From NCBI GenBank assembly GCA_030704615.1, contig CM060734.1, positions 59,846,042 through 59,910,041 of the forward strand: a stretch of DNA of 64,000 bases. Reading direction: 5' to 3'. Position 1 is the first letter of the stretch, and each line of letters begins with the position of its first letter. Below are positions 35,421 through 47,963 of the stretch, one piece after another. The notes beneath the pieces are model-generated. The model was given only the letters and a program-made list of their open reading frames with translations, was not told the DNA's origin and did not search any database. This DNA is from Takakia lepidozioides (taxonomy: Eukaryota > Streptophyta > Takakiopsida > Takakiales > Takakiaceae). Made by a program: the position numbers and the translations under genes.

Positions 35421-36800
35421 CCAAGGGGGAGAACCGGCAGCTAGTTATATGCTAGGAGACCGATTCCGAGGATTTCCGAGTGAAAATTGAAACCTTCGAA
35501 AATTTACCGAGTATGTTCACATAGGAAATTGACTATTGCAGTTACCATTAAGGGGAAACAACCGGCTCCCCAACCCACTTAGCTTGTTGGTTCTCAGAAT
35601 GAGGGGCCATTGGCTGGTTCAACTGAAATTATTTCGAGGACGCTGATTCAGAGGGTACTGTTTTCATTAAATTAGGTGGGCCATGTCAAGATTCATTTAC
35701 ACTTGACATTCTATGTGGCAAGTCATAATTATTGTTAGCCATAACTTTATGACAAGCCATAGTCATGGCTAGTGGTAAATATTTTTAATAAGTCTCAAAC
35801 TTTGTTTTTATTATTATTTTATTTTCCAAACTTGAAGTTTAGGAGTTGCCATATTGCTACCTTTTGTTCTCAAAGTTCATATTTTTAAGTGCAGATTTAA
35901 TGTTATAATCTGGGAGACTACGATGGGGGGAAGGAACGATGGCGGAGCTCCGCTGAAATTTTAAAATATTCGTTCTTTCTTAAAGTAAAGACGAAATAGA
36001 GCGACCTCTACAGTAATGCCCCTTTATGCAACTCTTGTCATAGCTCCAGCTTGTTAGGGCAATATGTTACCCCTTCTATCCATCTCATAGCTCCAGCTCC
36101 AATCCAAGTCCTTCAAATGCAAGCTGCGAAACAAGTACACCTGCCCAGCAACCTGCCCAGCATTAGCCACACACAAAGCAATAGAAAAAAAAAAAAAAAA
36201 AAAAACTTGCCAAACAATTCCTAGAAATGAAAGAAATTAACAAAGCTCTACTCTAGTCTGATCTTTTCCAAGCTAAAATCAACATGAACATGCAAACCAA
36301 TGTGTTCCAGCAAAAACAAGGACCAACTAAGACCAACTTACACAATTCGATGTGCCGGGTGATCTCACCCCCTCATCATGCACAGGCCCGAGATCAGGGT
36401 ATTACCAACATGGTAAACAGCGGATGGGGGGAGATATCCGGTTACTAATCTCATGGCGGATATCGGCCATTACATCAGGGTATAGAATGTTTTTCTCACA
36501 TTTTCATATCCGTCCGGACACCTTCATATCTGGGTTCAATGATACGTCAGCTTTTGGTCGCATGAAAGAGGCTGTTGGTGGCAGCGTCCAGGAAATAATT
36601 TCAATTGAACCAGCCAATGGCCCCTCATTCTGAGAACCAACCGGCTAAGTGGGTTGGGGAGTGGGTTGCTTCCCCTTAATGGTAACTGCAATAGTCAATT
36701 TCCTATGTGAACATACTCGATAAATTTCCGAAGGTTTCAATTTTCACTCGGAAATCCTCCGAATCAGTCGCATGTAACTAGCTGCCGGTTCTCCCCGTTG
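35421..36800. mobile_element. Fold-back element with ~215-bp inverted arms
   Basis: 35421-35645 and 36582-36800 are inverted copies, with landmarks GAGAACCGGCAGCTAG at the outer ends and CCATTGGCTGGTTCAA near the inner ends. The interior (about 0.94 kb) has a ~20-bp poly(A) at 36186 and no transposase. The form is that of a fold-back or MITE-like non-autonomous DNA element. The target duplication was not resolved. Confidence 0.75.
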
Positions 36801-39180
36801 GTTGGTTGGTGGACCAGGTTGGTGCTCGGAATCTGCAATCGTAAACAAGTTGACCACAAACCACAATCGACTTGTAGTGTCTGAACAGTCCGCCCGTTCC
36901 TACGAGGATATGATTGAGTCCGCTTGTACCTGCCTTTCTCGTGACTAATGAGGCTATGATGCGCATGGTGGACGACATGCCACGGACGAGTCGAGGAGCT
37001 TCTTAAAGACCTAACCTAATTTTTCTGTCTGTACCGTGCCATTAAAAACCGTACGCCGGCCAGAATCTCCGTTGACAAAGATAGTACAGAATCTCAGTTG
37101 AGATGGTCGGCGGCCATTACGCGCGGCGTGCAGCGTATGGTCGTGACTCGTAAGGTCCCGCCCAGATTTCTTTTCCATTTTGTTTGCCCTTTCTTGGATG
37201 TCGCGACGTGGCAGCTCAATACTTGCCTAGGGAAAAGACTTAGGTTTGGTCTGTCCGCGGAAAGGGGGCATTCTCTTCTCTTCTTGCATCATCGTGCGTA
37301 AGGTGCTCGAGGAACAAGTGTGGAGAAAGGCGCGTGCGTGAGAAGTCAGAACGCGCTTCGCTGCAGCCTGCACGTGAAGAATGAACGTGTGATGAGTTTA
37401 GGGCCCAATATTCTATGACATATTCTATTTCGATGTCATATAAATTCGGTGTAGAGGCGTATAGCGTCACAATGGAATACAGCCAAGTGCGTTGGAGATG
37501 TAATTTCGAGCAGAAAATTTAGCCTTCAATACGGAGAGCATGACATAATATTAATACAAGTCGGCATAAAACCTGGTCCGTTCGTCGGCAGTCTTTAGAA
37601 CGCATGTAATAAGCAAGGGGACTAAATCCTTCCATCTCCTTGTCTGCAGTCTGCACGTAGACCTGGCCCCACTCCTCCCGCACCTTGAAATCACCCACCC
37701 TACTCGAACCCTCGATCCTCCTGCACCCTCTGGTCCTTGCCTGAGCTCCCACTTTGGGCTATACCTTGCGAAAATCACCTCCGCTCTAGAACCTTCCCTA
37801 GCATTCCTTGGCATGGATTCCATGTGGCCCCGCATGCTATAGCCACTTTCAAGGGGCATGCAATAGCTATGTGGGCCCAATGCAAATAGCCACGCTAGTT
37901 GAGGTGAATCAGCTTGCTAGATGTTGCATGCAATAGCCATGTGCGCCCCATATGCAATAGCCACTTTGAAGGGGCATGCAATGGCCATGTGGGCCCAATG
38001 CCCGCTGCCACTTTTATTCGGACAGCCGCTTAAGCGTCGGCTCGCCTCTAGCTGATTTGACCTTTCGGGCGTTTGGGGTACATATTAGGGCCCAATACTT
38101 CCTGTGAGGATTTAATGCAGACCCGTGGAAGGCCTACTCATCATAACTGCTGCTGCCTCGCTTCCCATGCCGGGGCAGGCGCTGAATGGCCGGGTGCTTG
38201 TCGGAATGCAGACCCGTGGAAGGCCTAGTCATCATAACTGCTGCTGCCTTGCTTCCCATGCCGGCGCTGAGTTTTATGTGGCCTGGTTGGGTAGTGGGGC
38301 CCCACATAGGCGTTCGCTGGTTCGCCCTTGGTTAAGGGCCTTACCACACGAGCGGCAGTGGAAGTCCCGGCAACCTGCTTAAGGCCCGTTGATTGGTTGA
38401 TGGATCGTCAAACTGACACCCTCACTTACCACACGGGAGGAACGCCATCGAGAAGGCAATGTGACGTGGTGCTTATGTGGAGCCTTTCCGTGAAAATAAG
38501 ATTTCCAGGACTATTGCCTTAAATCCGACATGTTAGGGAGCTTCTTCTGTGCGATATGCTCCTTCTCCTTGTGGAGCTCATATAGGAACTTCCATGTCAC
38601 TCAAGCTCACTGCCGCTCGTGTGCTAAGGCCTAAGTGCAGAGTGTCCCCTTGGATCCTACGTAGCTACAGGTATATAAAATATTCAACGTGGTGATTTTT
38701 TTAAGAATATTTTTGCAATATGGCGATTTCTTGAAAATGTCAAGGATATTTTCCAGGCCACACAGTCATTTTATTTTATTTTTTTAAGGGAAATACCTGG
38801 GAACGACAGCTCATAAATCGGGCGAAAAAATCCCCATTCCACTATAGTGGGACGAAAAAATAACCTTTTTCAGAGTAACCCCGCTGTGAAGGCTTTTGCA
38901 TGGGACACCGCCGAAGGGAAGGGGGAGAAGAACATTCCACAGCCAATTTATCTTGCCGCAATGGGGGCGGCAGCCCTTGCATATAAGTTAGGGCGCACTA
39001 CTCCCCACTTGGGGTCCTGGTGCTTTCTGGCACCAGCTGCCCAGGAAACCGCCACTGGGTGGCGAAGTTTTTTATTTTTTGCATACGGGTGTCGCGGGTC
39101 AATTTTTTTCACGTAAAAAGGTAGGGGTGACCGTACTGGCATGCGTCAAACACTTGGATTTTGGAATTTTTGGCTTAGGA
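36801..39180. other. Gene-free stretch with small duplications
   Basis: 37800-38010 repeats GCATGCAATAGCCATGTG-like words three to four times. 38116-38175 is duplicated at 38206-38265 (period about 90 bp, landmark AGACCCGTGGAAGGCCTA). Short ORFs here show no protein-like features. Confidence 0.6.
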
Positions 39181-39186
39181 ATTTAA

Positions 39187-39233
39187 AACTACCTTCATGC
39201 AGGTTGTTATAGGACGTCCTGCATGAAGGTAAT
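39187..39233. repeat. Perfect 14-bp stem hairpin
   Basis: TACCTTCATGCAGG and its exact complement flank a ~15-base loop in otherwise AT-rich DNA. There is no T-run after it and no nearby gene end, so a terminator role is not supported. Confidence 0.7.
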
Positions 39234-39358
39234 TATAAAAACATAAAGAACTACTTAACATGTAAATAGTGACAAACTACCTCCATCGAGATAAGTCATG
39301 ATCAGCACTAACCAACACTAACTAGCATTTAACCCGTAACCTTCCGGATATCACACCT

Positions 39359-39650
39359 ATTTCCTACGCCAAGCATTAGATGGGGTAGTTGAATGCGAGG
39401 GGCCCGGTTCCGCCAGCGTGGACCCCCCCCCACCCATGCCCACCCCCCGCTCCAACGCCTGCACACCGCGGGGCTGGTGCCGCGCGGCGCTCCCTCCCGC
39501 GCCTCATGTTCCCGCTTCCAGGACATGAGCCATCCCTCCTCCCATCCTGCCCTCATGCATGGCATCGCCCTCCATCCCCCCTGCATGCCTTCATCTTCCC
39601 CATGCTACATGGCATCCCGAGCATACATCATGCCCTCTTTCAAAAATCAT
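39359..39650 (+). repeat. GC-rich repeat upstream of PPR pseudogene 2
   Basis: Inverted partner of 45870-46182. Shared landmarks: CCAAGCATTAGATGG, GCGCCTCATGTTCCCGC, CTCCATCCCCCCTGCATGCC. It lies about 0.5 kb before the PPR coding remains, as its partner does for PPR pseudogene 3. Confidence 0.85.
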
Positions 39651-40124
39651 TCTGACATCTATTCAAATTTCAAATGGCAAATCTGAAGAAAGAATGGACG
39701 TTGGGATATATGCCATATCGTCACATACACTCCAACGTTAATTCAAGGTTCTGCTACCCTCATCGTGCATTTCCTTGTACAATAGTTCTCTCCATGCCTT
39801 CCAAACGCGTCCCCACCTTGGCACTTTGCGTTCACCTTCCATATTGAATTGTGTTTGTATAATGTTGCCCACATGAACATGTTGCGTTGCATTGCATTGT
39901 AAGTTGCAATCGTGTGGATGTCTGGCCCACATGAAGAAGTTTGTGCTTGCATAGGGTCCGATGCATGAATTTCCATTGCAGCTATACATGCCCACAATCT
40001 GCCAGCACCATGTGGTTGAATCTATGGCTGCCCAGGGGCCCACTCGTGGTTTTCACAGAGAAGTCCAAGATCACCAGACTTCAGACATAAGTGCGCAAAG
40101 GAGGCACGTTGGATAGCAGGTTGG

Positions 40125-42156
40125 TTGAACCCTCCTTGGGTGAAAGCAGAACTAGCTGCCATGATACAAGGTCTAGCACAGTGTGGTGATGCAAGGACAC
40201 TATGTATGGCAGGGCGCATGAAAGACGCGGTGCACATTTTGAACCGGCCAAGATATTTTGGCAGACTCCGACACTTACGTCCGTCTCTTGCAGGAGTGCA
40301 TCAACATGCAAGGCCTAGAAGAAGGAAAGCAGGTGCATGCCCACATTATCCGAACTGGGTTCAAGCCACAAGTCTTCTTACTTAACACCCTTATGAACAT
40401 GTACGCCAAGTGCAGGAGTGTGCTGGATGCACGGCAAGTGTTTGCCAACATGCCTAAACGAGTGATATTTACCTGGAATATAATGATAGCAGGATATGCC
40501 AATTATGGGTGCGGGAGGTAGGCAATTGAGATGTATGAGCAAATGATGCAGGAAGGGACAACACCCAATAAGGTGACATTCATATGCATTGGCAAAGCAT
40601 GTGCCTGTCTAGCATCCCTGGAGAAGGGCAAAGGGGTCCATGCCGACATTATCAGAGCTGGGATTGCACCAGATGTGATTTTGGAGACTACCCTTGTTGA
40701 CATGTATGCTGAATGTGGGAGCATGTAGTATGCGCGTCAAGTGTTCGATAATTATACTCATCATAGGTATTGTATGGAGATTTTGAGATGTATGAGCAAA
40801 TGATACAGGAAGAGGTGACTCCGGACAAAATAGCTTTCATTTGCGTTCTCAGGGCGTGTGGCAGCCTGGCAGCCCTGGAGAAGGGCAAAGAGGTTCATGC
40901 TAACATTATCAAATGTGGAATTCCACCGGATATCATCTTGGAGACTGCCCTCACAAACATGTACGCCAAATGTGGGAACATGAAGGATGCGCTTGAAGTG
41001 TTTGACAACATCGCTGAGTGTGATGCTGTGTCATGGAGCGTTATGATTGCAGGATATGCTTAGAATCACTGTGGTAGGGAGGATTTTGGCATCTATGACC
41101 ACATGATCAAGGAAGGCGTGGCACCAAACAAGTCACATATATCTTCTCAATGCTTGTGCCAGCCTTGCAAGCCTAGAAAAGGGCAAAGAACTGCATGATG
41201 AGATAATCAAAGTTGGAATCCCAGCAGATGTCATTCTGGACACTGCCCTTGATAAAATTATGCAAAATGTGGAGCATGGAGGAGGGAGGCCCTTCAACTA
41301 TTTGAACAAATGCAAGAGAAAGGGTTGAAGCCAAATAGTGTCACCTTTATTTATGTTCTCTCTACATGTAGCCATGTAAGCCGAGTGGATGAGGGTTGTC
41401 ACTACTTTGATTACATGAATCAAGTTCATGGCCTTGCTCCTACAGTGGAGCATTCTGGCTGCATGGTGGACCTTTTTGCGCGTGCGGGAATATTGGTTGA
41501 TGTGGAGGAGTTTGTCAACAGAATGCCTATCAAATCAGGTGTTTCAGTGTGGGGGGCCTTGCTTGGTGCCTGCAGAATTCATAGCAATGTGGAGGTAGCC
41601 AAACGTGTGGCAAAATGCCTCCTGCAGTTGAATCCGCAGGAGGCTGTGACTTATGTGCTGCTATCAAACATCTATGCTGCAGCTAGCAGGTGGGACGATT
41701 CAGCAAAAATGAGAAAACTGATGCAGGATAGAGGTTGTGAGAAAAGAACCAGGGCACAGCTACATTAAGGTGGACAACCGGGTGCACACATTCGTTGAAG
41801 AAGTGAATTCGCATTCACAAATTGAGGAAATCCATGCTGAGCTGAAGAGATTGTCTATGTGCATGAAAGAGGCTGGGTATGTACCTGACACACAGTTTGT
41901 ATTGCATGATGTGGAGGTGGAGCAAAAAGAAGTTTCTCTTTGTCACCACAATGAGAAGCTGACGATTGCTTTTGGGCTCATGAGCATCCCCCCCGGGATG
42001 CCCATCCGTGTCATCAAAAACCTACGGATGTGTGGTGACTGCCACACCGCTACCAAATTCATATCAAAGATTATTGGTCGTACAATTGTTGGGCGGGATA
42101 CCAACCGCTTTCACCACTTCCAAGATGGGGATTGCTCTTGTGTGGATTACTGGTGA
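40125..42156 (+). pseudogene. PPR-DYW pseudogene 2
   Basis: The order of a DYW-class PPR protein is kept almost to the end: DSDTYVRLLQECINMQGL, GKQVHAHIIRTGF, several PLS repeats (LVDMYAECGSM, LEKGKEVHANIIKCG, LTNMYAKCGNMKDALEVF), the E region (VEHSGCMVDLFARAGIL, VWGALLGACRIHSNVEVA, YVLLSNIYAAASRWDD) and a complete DYW domain in a new frame (41737-42156: [38 protein letters not shown]). TAG stops at about 40520, 40726 and 41061, plus frameshifts near 40240, 40760, 41130 and 41740, kill it. PPR proteins of this class choose and edit cytidines in organellar transcripts. Confidence 0.9.
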
Positions 42157-43080
42157 AAAAAACAGCAAACGTGTTGCCTCAAGCAGGTAATAAACAAGTG
42201 TTTCATTGAAAACATCTCAACTGTCCCTGTGAGCTACCCGTATGATCTCTTTGCCACCAAATACTTTAAAGTGATTCATTCATGGTGAATATTGCCATCC
42301 ATGTGCAACACTGAAGTGCCATATTTATGGCAGGCCTTATTGCAGAGCACTGTTGATTCATCCATGCCAACGATCACAATCATAGACATTATCGAACAGT
42401 TGGAGTACCAAACTGACAGGAAGCTTCATTGCAGGGGAGAATGAATCACCAAACAGTTGAAGTATTGGATTGCAGGGTGTGTTAGTCCATCATGGTGATA
42501 GTCACCATCTGTGTACATCTTCAAACAGCTGGAGCACCAAATTCGCGGAAAGTCTTATTGGGGAAAATATTGATTTATTCATGGTGATGATCACCATCCG
42601 CGTACATTAGTCAACAGCTGGAGTACTGAATTCGTGGAAGCCAGGTGTTACCAGCTTCCACAGGAAACATGTTATGGAGTTGACAGTTTTACCAAAAAAG
42701 GTTGAACAATGGGATCACAAAATCATTGAGGATGCAAACGCACACATTCCTAATTGTTGAATGTAAAACGTCCTTTCCTTTTTGTTGCCTGCATCTGAAA
42801 AAATACCCAGAATTGATAACAGAACCGACATTCTAGTAATATAGTCATGTACCATGTTCCAATTTGCGTTTGGAAGTTCCATATACCCTCTTCCGCCGGC
42901 TGCCCGAACCGTTCCTATTCAAGTGCCACCCAATCAAGTGACAAGGACACGTGTGCAGCCCCATCCCTTCCTACACAACACGTGTACACTTTGGGATGAT
43001 CATGCTATGAATGAAAACACATACAGAAAGTATGAGTGCATATGTGCATATAGACTAAGTGCCTGTACAAGGGAATGATT
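42157..43080. repeat. 3' flank of PPR pseudogene 2 with ~90-bp degenerate repeats
   Basis: From 42390 to 42650 a unit with AACAGCTGGAGTACC and CATGGTGAT-x-(A/G)TCACCATC recurs about three times. The second word is itself palindromic. No gene. Confidence 0.6.
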
Positions 43081-43199
43081 CCATTAGTCATGAATGGTAT
43101 CATGAAACCATAAGAGTGTAATACCATTCCCATCCCGAATGGGAGGAATGCATGCATGCAAGGTTTGAGATGGAAGTTGGACCCACTTTGAAGAAAATA

Positions 43200-45660
43200 T
43201 GGATATGCACTCTGTTGCATTCATGAAATTTCTAGGGCGTCCTAGGGGTCGTGCTGATGAGCCCAATACCAATGGCCAGCTTCTCACTCTGGTGATAGAG
43301 AGAAAATTCCTTTTGCTCCTCCACCACATCATGCAGTACAAAGTGAGTGTCAGGCACATACCTCGCCTCCTTCACCTGCCCAGACAATCTTCTCAGCTAA
43401 GCATGGATTTCCTTAATTTTGGGATGCAGTTTGTCATCTACAACAAAGGTGTGCACCCTGTTGCCAACCTCAATGCAGCAATGACTTGGCTCCTTCCTAA
43501 CCCCTCTGACCTTCATCATTTTTCTCACCTTTGCACTATCATCCCCGCCTCCTTCATCTGCCTAAACAATCTCTCAGCTAAGCATGGATTTCCTTAATTC
43601 TGGGATGCAGTTTGCCATCTACAACAAAGATGTGCGCCCTGTTGCCAACCTCAATGCAGCAGCGACCTGGCTCCTTCCTAACCCCTCTAACCTTCATCAT
43701 TTTTCTCACCTTTGCACTATCATCCCACCTGCTAGCTGCTGCATAGATGTTTGATAGCAACACATAAGTCGCGGCATCTTATTCATCCCACTTGAGAATA
43801 GATGTTGCAGCACGTTCAGCCATCTCCACATTGCCATGGATTCTGCAGGCACCAAGCAAGGCCCTCCAAACCATAGCATTTGGTTTCATTGGCATTTTGT
43901 TAATGAGCTCCTCTGCCTCATCCAATTCCCTATATGTCCAAGAAGGTCCACCATGCAGCCAAAGTGCTTTACTGTCGGAGAGATACCATGATCTTGACTC
44001 AGGGAATCAAAGTAGCGTCTTCCTTCATCCAGTAGGCCAGTGTGGCTGCATGTAGAGAGAACACATATAAAGGTGATACTGTCCAGCTTCAAGCCTTCCG
44101 TTTGCATTCCTTCAAATAGTTGCAGGGCTTCCCTATGACAACCATGCTGGGCATATCCTGCAATCATAGCATTCCAGGACGCCACATCTCGTTTGACCAT
44201 ATTGTTGAACACTCACTTTGCATCCTCCATGCTCCCACATTTGGCATACATGTCCATGAGGGCATTGTTCAGAGTGACATTTGGTACAATACCAGCTCTG
44301 ACGATGTCACCATGGACCTCTTTGTCCTTTTCCAAGGCTGGCAGGCTTGCACATGCATTGCAAAACGTGATGTGGTTGGGCTTCACCTCTTCTTGCATCA
44401 TTTGCTTATATGTCTGCAAAGCCTCAGTCCGTGCGCCCCTGCTGTGCATATCCTGCAATCATTGCATTCCACGACACCACCTCACGTTCAGATATAGTGT
44501 CGAACACTCCATTTGAATCTTCAATGCTCCCACATTTGGCATACATGTCGAGAGCTGCCAAGCTTGCACATGCTTGCAAACACAAACAAACATGATGCGG
44601 TCAGACTTCACCCCTTCCCACATCATCTGCTCAAAGGCCTCCAAAGCCTCCATCCCGCGTCCTTGCATATCCTGCAATCATCGTGTTCCATGACACCACA
44701 TTTTGTTCAGCCATATTGTCGAACAACCCCTGTGCATCTTCAATGCTCCCACATTTGGCATACATGTCCACCAGGGCAGTGTTCAGAATGATGTCTGGTA
44801 CTATTCCAGCTTTGACGATATCACCATGGACCTCTTTGCCCTTTTCCAAGGCTTCCAGGCTCGCACACGCATTGCAAACGCAAACAAACGTGATATGGTT
44901 GGGCTTCACCCCTCCGTGCATCATTTGCTCATAGGTCTCCAAAGCCTCCATCCCACACCCGTGCTGTGCAAATCCTGCGATCATCGCGTTCCATGACACC
45001 ACATTTCGTTTAGCCATGCTGTCAAACACTCCCTCTGCATCTTCAATACTCCCACATTTGGCATACATATCCAGCAAGGCAGTGTTCAGAATGACATCTG
45101 GTACCATTCCAGATCTGACAATGTCACCATGGACCTCTTTGCCCTTTTCCAAGGCTGCCAGGCTCGCACACGCATTGCAAACGCAAGCAAACATGATGTG
45201 GTTGGGCTTCACCTCTTCCTCCATCATTTGGTCATATGTCTCCAAAGCCTCGATACCACGCCCCTGCTCTGCATATCCATATCCTACGATCAGTCTGATG
45301 AGAGGGCAAATCAGGCTGAAATAGATTGAACAAGAAGGTTCTCTCACCACATTGTCCGTGACTTTGTGTCATGACTGATAGAGGATTCAACCGACCATCA
45401 ACCCAAAAGGACCTCTTGTATATGCTGCTTGTGTCCATGGTGGGGTAGTGTCCGATTGGTCTGTAAGAACCACCACGGTGCAGCTGAGCAGCCATAGATT
45501 GAAACACGAGCCAAACTTCTTCACCTGATACATTAAGAGAAAGCCACACCTTGCGATTAAGGTTGTCCCACCATCGTGAAGGATTTCTAAAGAACTCAGC
45601 TCCGTGCTCCACGGTAGACTTTTGTGCCCGAAAATCCGGCAACATCAACATTTTGCCAAG
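43200..45660 (-). pseudogene. PDF-motif + PPR-DYW chimeric pseudogene 3
   Basis: Read from 45660 leftwards: MLMLPDFRAQ, FFRNPSRWWDNLNRKVW (like the PDF motif of OSB proteins), AAQLHRGGSYRPIGHYP, GSFWVDGRLNPLSVM, FNLFQPDLP, then at least four PPR units (LEKGKEVHGDIVRSGMVPD, LLDMYAKCGSIEDAEGVF, RNVVSWNAMIAGFAQHG), E-region pieces (VKHFGCMVDLLGH, MLLSNIYAAASRWDDSAKV) and a truncated DYW start (HDVVEEQKEFSLYHQSEKL at about 43300). The DYW end is missing. The first 350 bases correspond to the block captured in the CACTA element (5760-5990). Several frameshifts; not functional. Confidence 0.85.
43364..43728 (-). repeat. 182-bp tandem duplication inside PPR pseudogene 3
   Basis: 43364-43545 and 43546-43728 are about 93% alike by eye (both contain AGCTAAGCATGGATTTCC and CTGTTGCCAACCTCAATGC). 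They duplicate the E+/linker part. Confidence 0.88.
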
Positions 45661-45869
45661 TTCTTTTACGGAGGGGTGTTAGTGAGCTTTCAACAACATT
45701 CATGTTGGTTGCTTTGGGCTCTATTGGATTCTCCACAACGAGGACATACGAACATGTCCAAATGTACACAGATGTTAAACCAGCTTATGTCTGAAGTGTG
45801 GAGATTTTGGAGTGGTCTCTAAAAACGAGCAGGAGTAGCTGAGCAACGCCAGTCTTTGGGGACACGATT

Positions 45870-46182
45870 ATTGAAAGATGGCACGATGTATACTTGGGAT
45901 GCCATGTAACATGGGGAGGATGAAGGCATGCAGGGGGGATGGAGGGCGATGCCATGCATGAGGGCATGATGGGAGGAGGGATGGGGATGCGGGAAAGGGC
46001 ACGTCTCATGTCCTGGCAGCGGGAACATGAGGCGCGGGAGGGCGTGCCGCACGGCTGCTGCCGCGCGGTGTGCAGGCATTGGAGCGGGGGGTGGGCGTGG
46101 GGTGGGGGGTTCCACGCTGGCGGAATCGGGCCCCTCGCATTCAACTCCAAGGCCCATCTAATGCTTGGCATTTCCTACCACC
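45870..46182 (-). repeat. GC-rich repeat upstream of PPR pseudogene 3
   Basis: Inverted copy of 39359-39650, in the same position relative to the PPR coding direction. Confidence 0.85.
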
Positions 46183-46784
46183 AAGATACATCCTCAAAAC
46201 TTGACAGACATCATTTTGACTATATAACAAAACCAAACAATGGGGAGGGTAGATTTAGTGAGGACGGCTGACAAGGATAGACAAAAATCAGAGGCCATGC
46301 GCGCCTACCAGCGGTGTTTTGTTTGGTCGGTGGCCTACCTGTTTTGTGATAGGTTAATTTTTCTCTTACTTTCATTGTGACGGACAACTTTGAGAAAATG
46401 CCTTTCACATGACATGCTGACAAATTTTTGACCTTTCATATCCATATCATATCATATAGAATTAAAAATCAAAATCTACTATGTACCCCCAATTCATTGG
46501 CTAGTTTGGGAAGGTCAGGCAACCCAAAACTCTGGAAAGAGCCAATGAGTGCGGCCGCGGGAGGCTTGGAGAGGGGCTACTTTTACAAAGGAATCATGGG
46601 AGTAAAAGTCAAAAAATTCGCCAGCAAGCGCCAATGGTTAAATATCAGGAGCCAAATTTTTCCTACGTAGACCTGTTAAAACGTGACACCTGTTAAACAG
46701 ACTCTTTTCTAACTATGCCACCTTGTTATTCTCCCCAGTGGCCACATGGGCGCTAGGTAGAATCCAGCGTTGGAATCCAACAGT

Positions 46785-46850
46785 AAGTAGCTCAGTTGGG
46801 AAAGTGCATTGAGTGCCATCCGGATGACCTTGGGGTCAAATCCTACTACT
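46785..46850 (+). other. tRNA-like (possible SINE head) sequence
   Basis: TAGCTCAGTTGG resembles a tRNA A box and GGGTCAAATCC, about 45 bases later, a B box. No clean cloverleaf can be drawn, so this is at best a tRNA-derived SINE start, not a tRNA gene. 46190-46780 otherwise holds nothing I can support. Confidence 0.35.
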
Positions 46851-47056
46851 TGACGATGCCGTCTCCCTTCTGCTTGTGCTTTCATGATGAGTTTCAATGT
46901 TCTCTGCAGCTCCACTCTAGAAGAATCTGTCATGATCGACACCGATCATCACCGATTCGTGATAAAAATGATTGTTTTATGCCTGAGTTCTGAATAGCCG
47001 ATGTACACACTTCCATTATAGATTGTGTTTACCACACTAACCTGCTATCTTTGGCA

Positions 47057-47963
47057 GACGAGGATGTTCGAGGCGATCTGCTTGCGGAGGATTTGCACCT
47101 CAAAGACACCATCCTCCATCCGCAGCTTTGAGATTTCTGACCAAGGTTGTTTCGTCAACCCCCCCTATAAGCCGCATGTCGATGACATTTTGTACAACTT
47201 CATGCAGTCCAGTCAGACTCTGAAGAGACCAGATGGCACTCCCTAGAGAGGTGCAAAGGAAAAATCCCCAGCGCTCATGCAAATACTGATGGAGTCATGC
47301 AGCCACCACTCTGCACGGGTGGTCGATCTTTCTGTGTCCACAGGTTCGTTCTCTCCCTTCCGAATTGATTTTCTTTCACCAATTCCATCTGCTTAAATCC
47401 CCCCCCACCAAACTGTTCATGTCCTCATGTCTGGTTTAGGAGCAACTTACCATGCATGCAAGGCAGGCGGAAGAAGCCTTTTTGGCATGGAGGGTGATTC
47501 TGACCTCTACAAAACAGTGCTCCTCCCCCTTTTGTCTGGCTCCACTTCAGGCACACAGACTGATCGGATTCAAATTCGAAATGATGACGATCCCGAAGAT
47601 AAGCAGGTAGACAACGACTTTTCATGTGAGTAAGTGCTAAACCCACTTTGGGAGCCATACTCAATTTCTCAATAACATCAAAGTTACAGTAATAACTTTT
47701 TCAGGTTGTCTTTCAGGAAAGGCAGCGGTGGATCTTCAGAAGATACAATCATTTGTGGCGAGTCTGTTTTCGACAGCCCCCTTTCCAATTTTCTGCTTCC
47801 TGATTATGTCGAAGCAATGGCACTTCACGCGGCCGAGTCCCTATCCCCTGACTTTTTACTGCCCGGCCGTAGGTGTAGCAAGCGTAGATCCGGAGTTCTT
47901 AAATACTTCGACTTGGATGCAGAGGAAGCGGGGATACATTGTACTGACTCTGAGTCAGACTGA
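47057..47963 (+). pseudogene. Methyltransferase C-terminal exons, inverted fragment of the ParB-like gene family
   Basis: Plus-strand exons, with boundaries read by eye: about 47057-47331 (VNPPYKPHVDDILYNF, then AKEKSPALMQILM and RVVDLSVSTG), about 47440-47630 (ATYHACKAGGRSLFGMEGD, then SDLYKTVLLPLL) and about 47706-47963 (acidic tail ending in a stop). The combination KSP...LM..L, VVDLSxSTG, GRSLFGMEGD mirrors the C-terminal part of permuted DNA amino-methyltransferases (KP..L, DPFxGSGTT, GRxxIGxE). This is the SAM-binding motif I that should follow the DIPDG motif of the gene at 48441-53452. A TAG at 47244-47246 replaces an expected TGG. Not functional. Confidence 0.6.

Noticed and set aside
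39187-39233. Rho-independent terminator
   Set aside because: Plant nuclear DNA; no T-run and no gene ending there.
39389-39686. Pro-rich ORFs in the GC-rich repeat
   Set aside because: Composition-driven; two overlapping frames are open and the inverted copy has different breaks.
46785-46850. Functional tRNA gene
   Set aside because: A- and B-box-like words are present but no acceptor or anticodon stem pairs properly.
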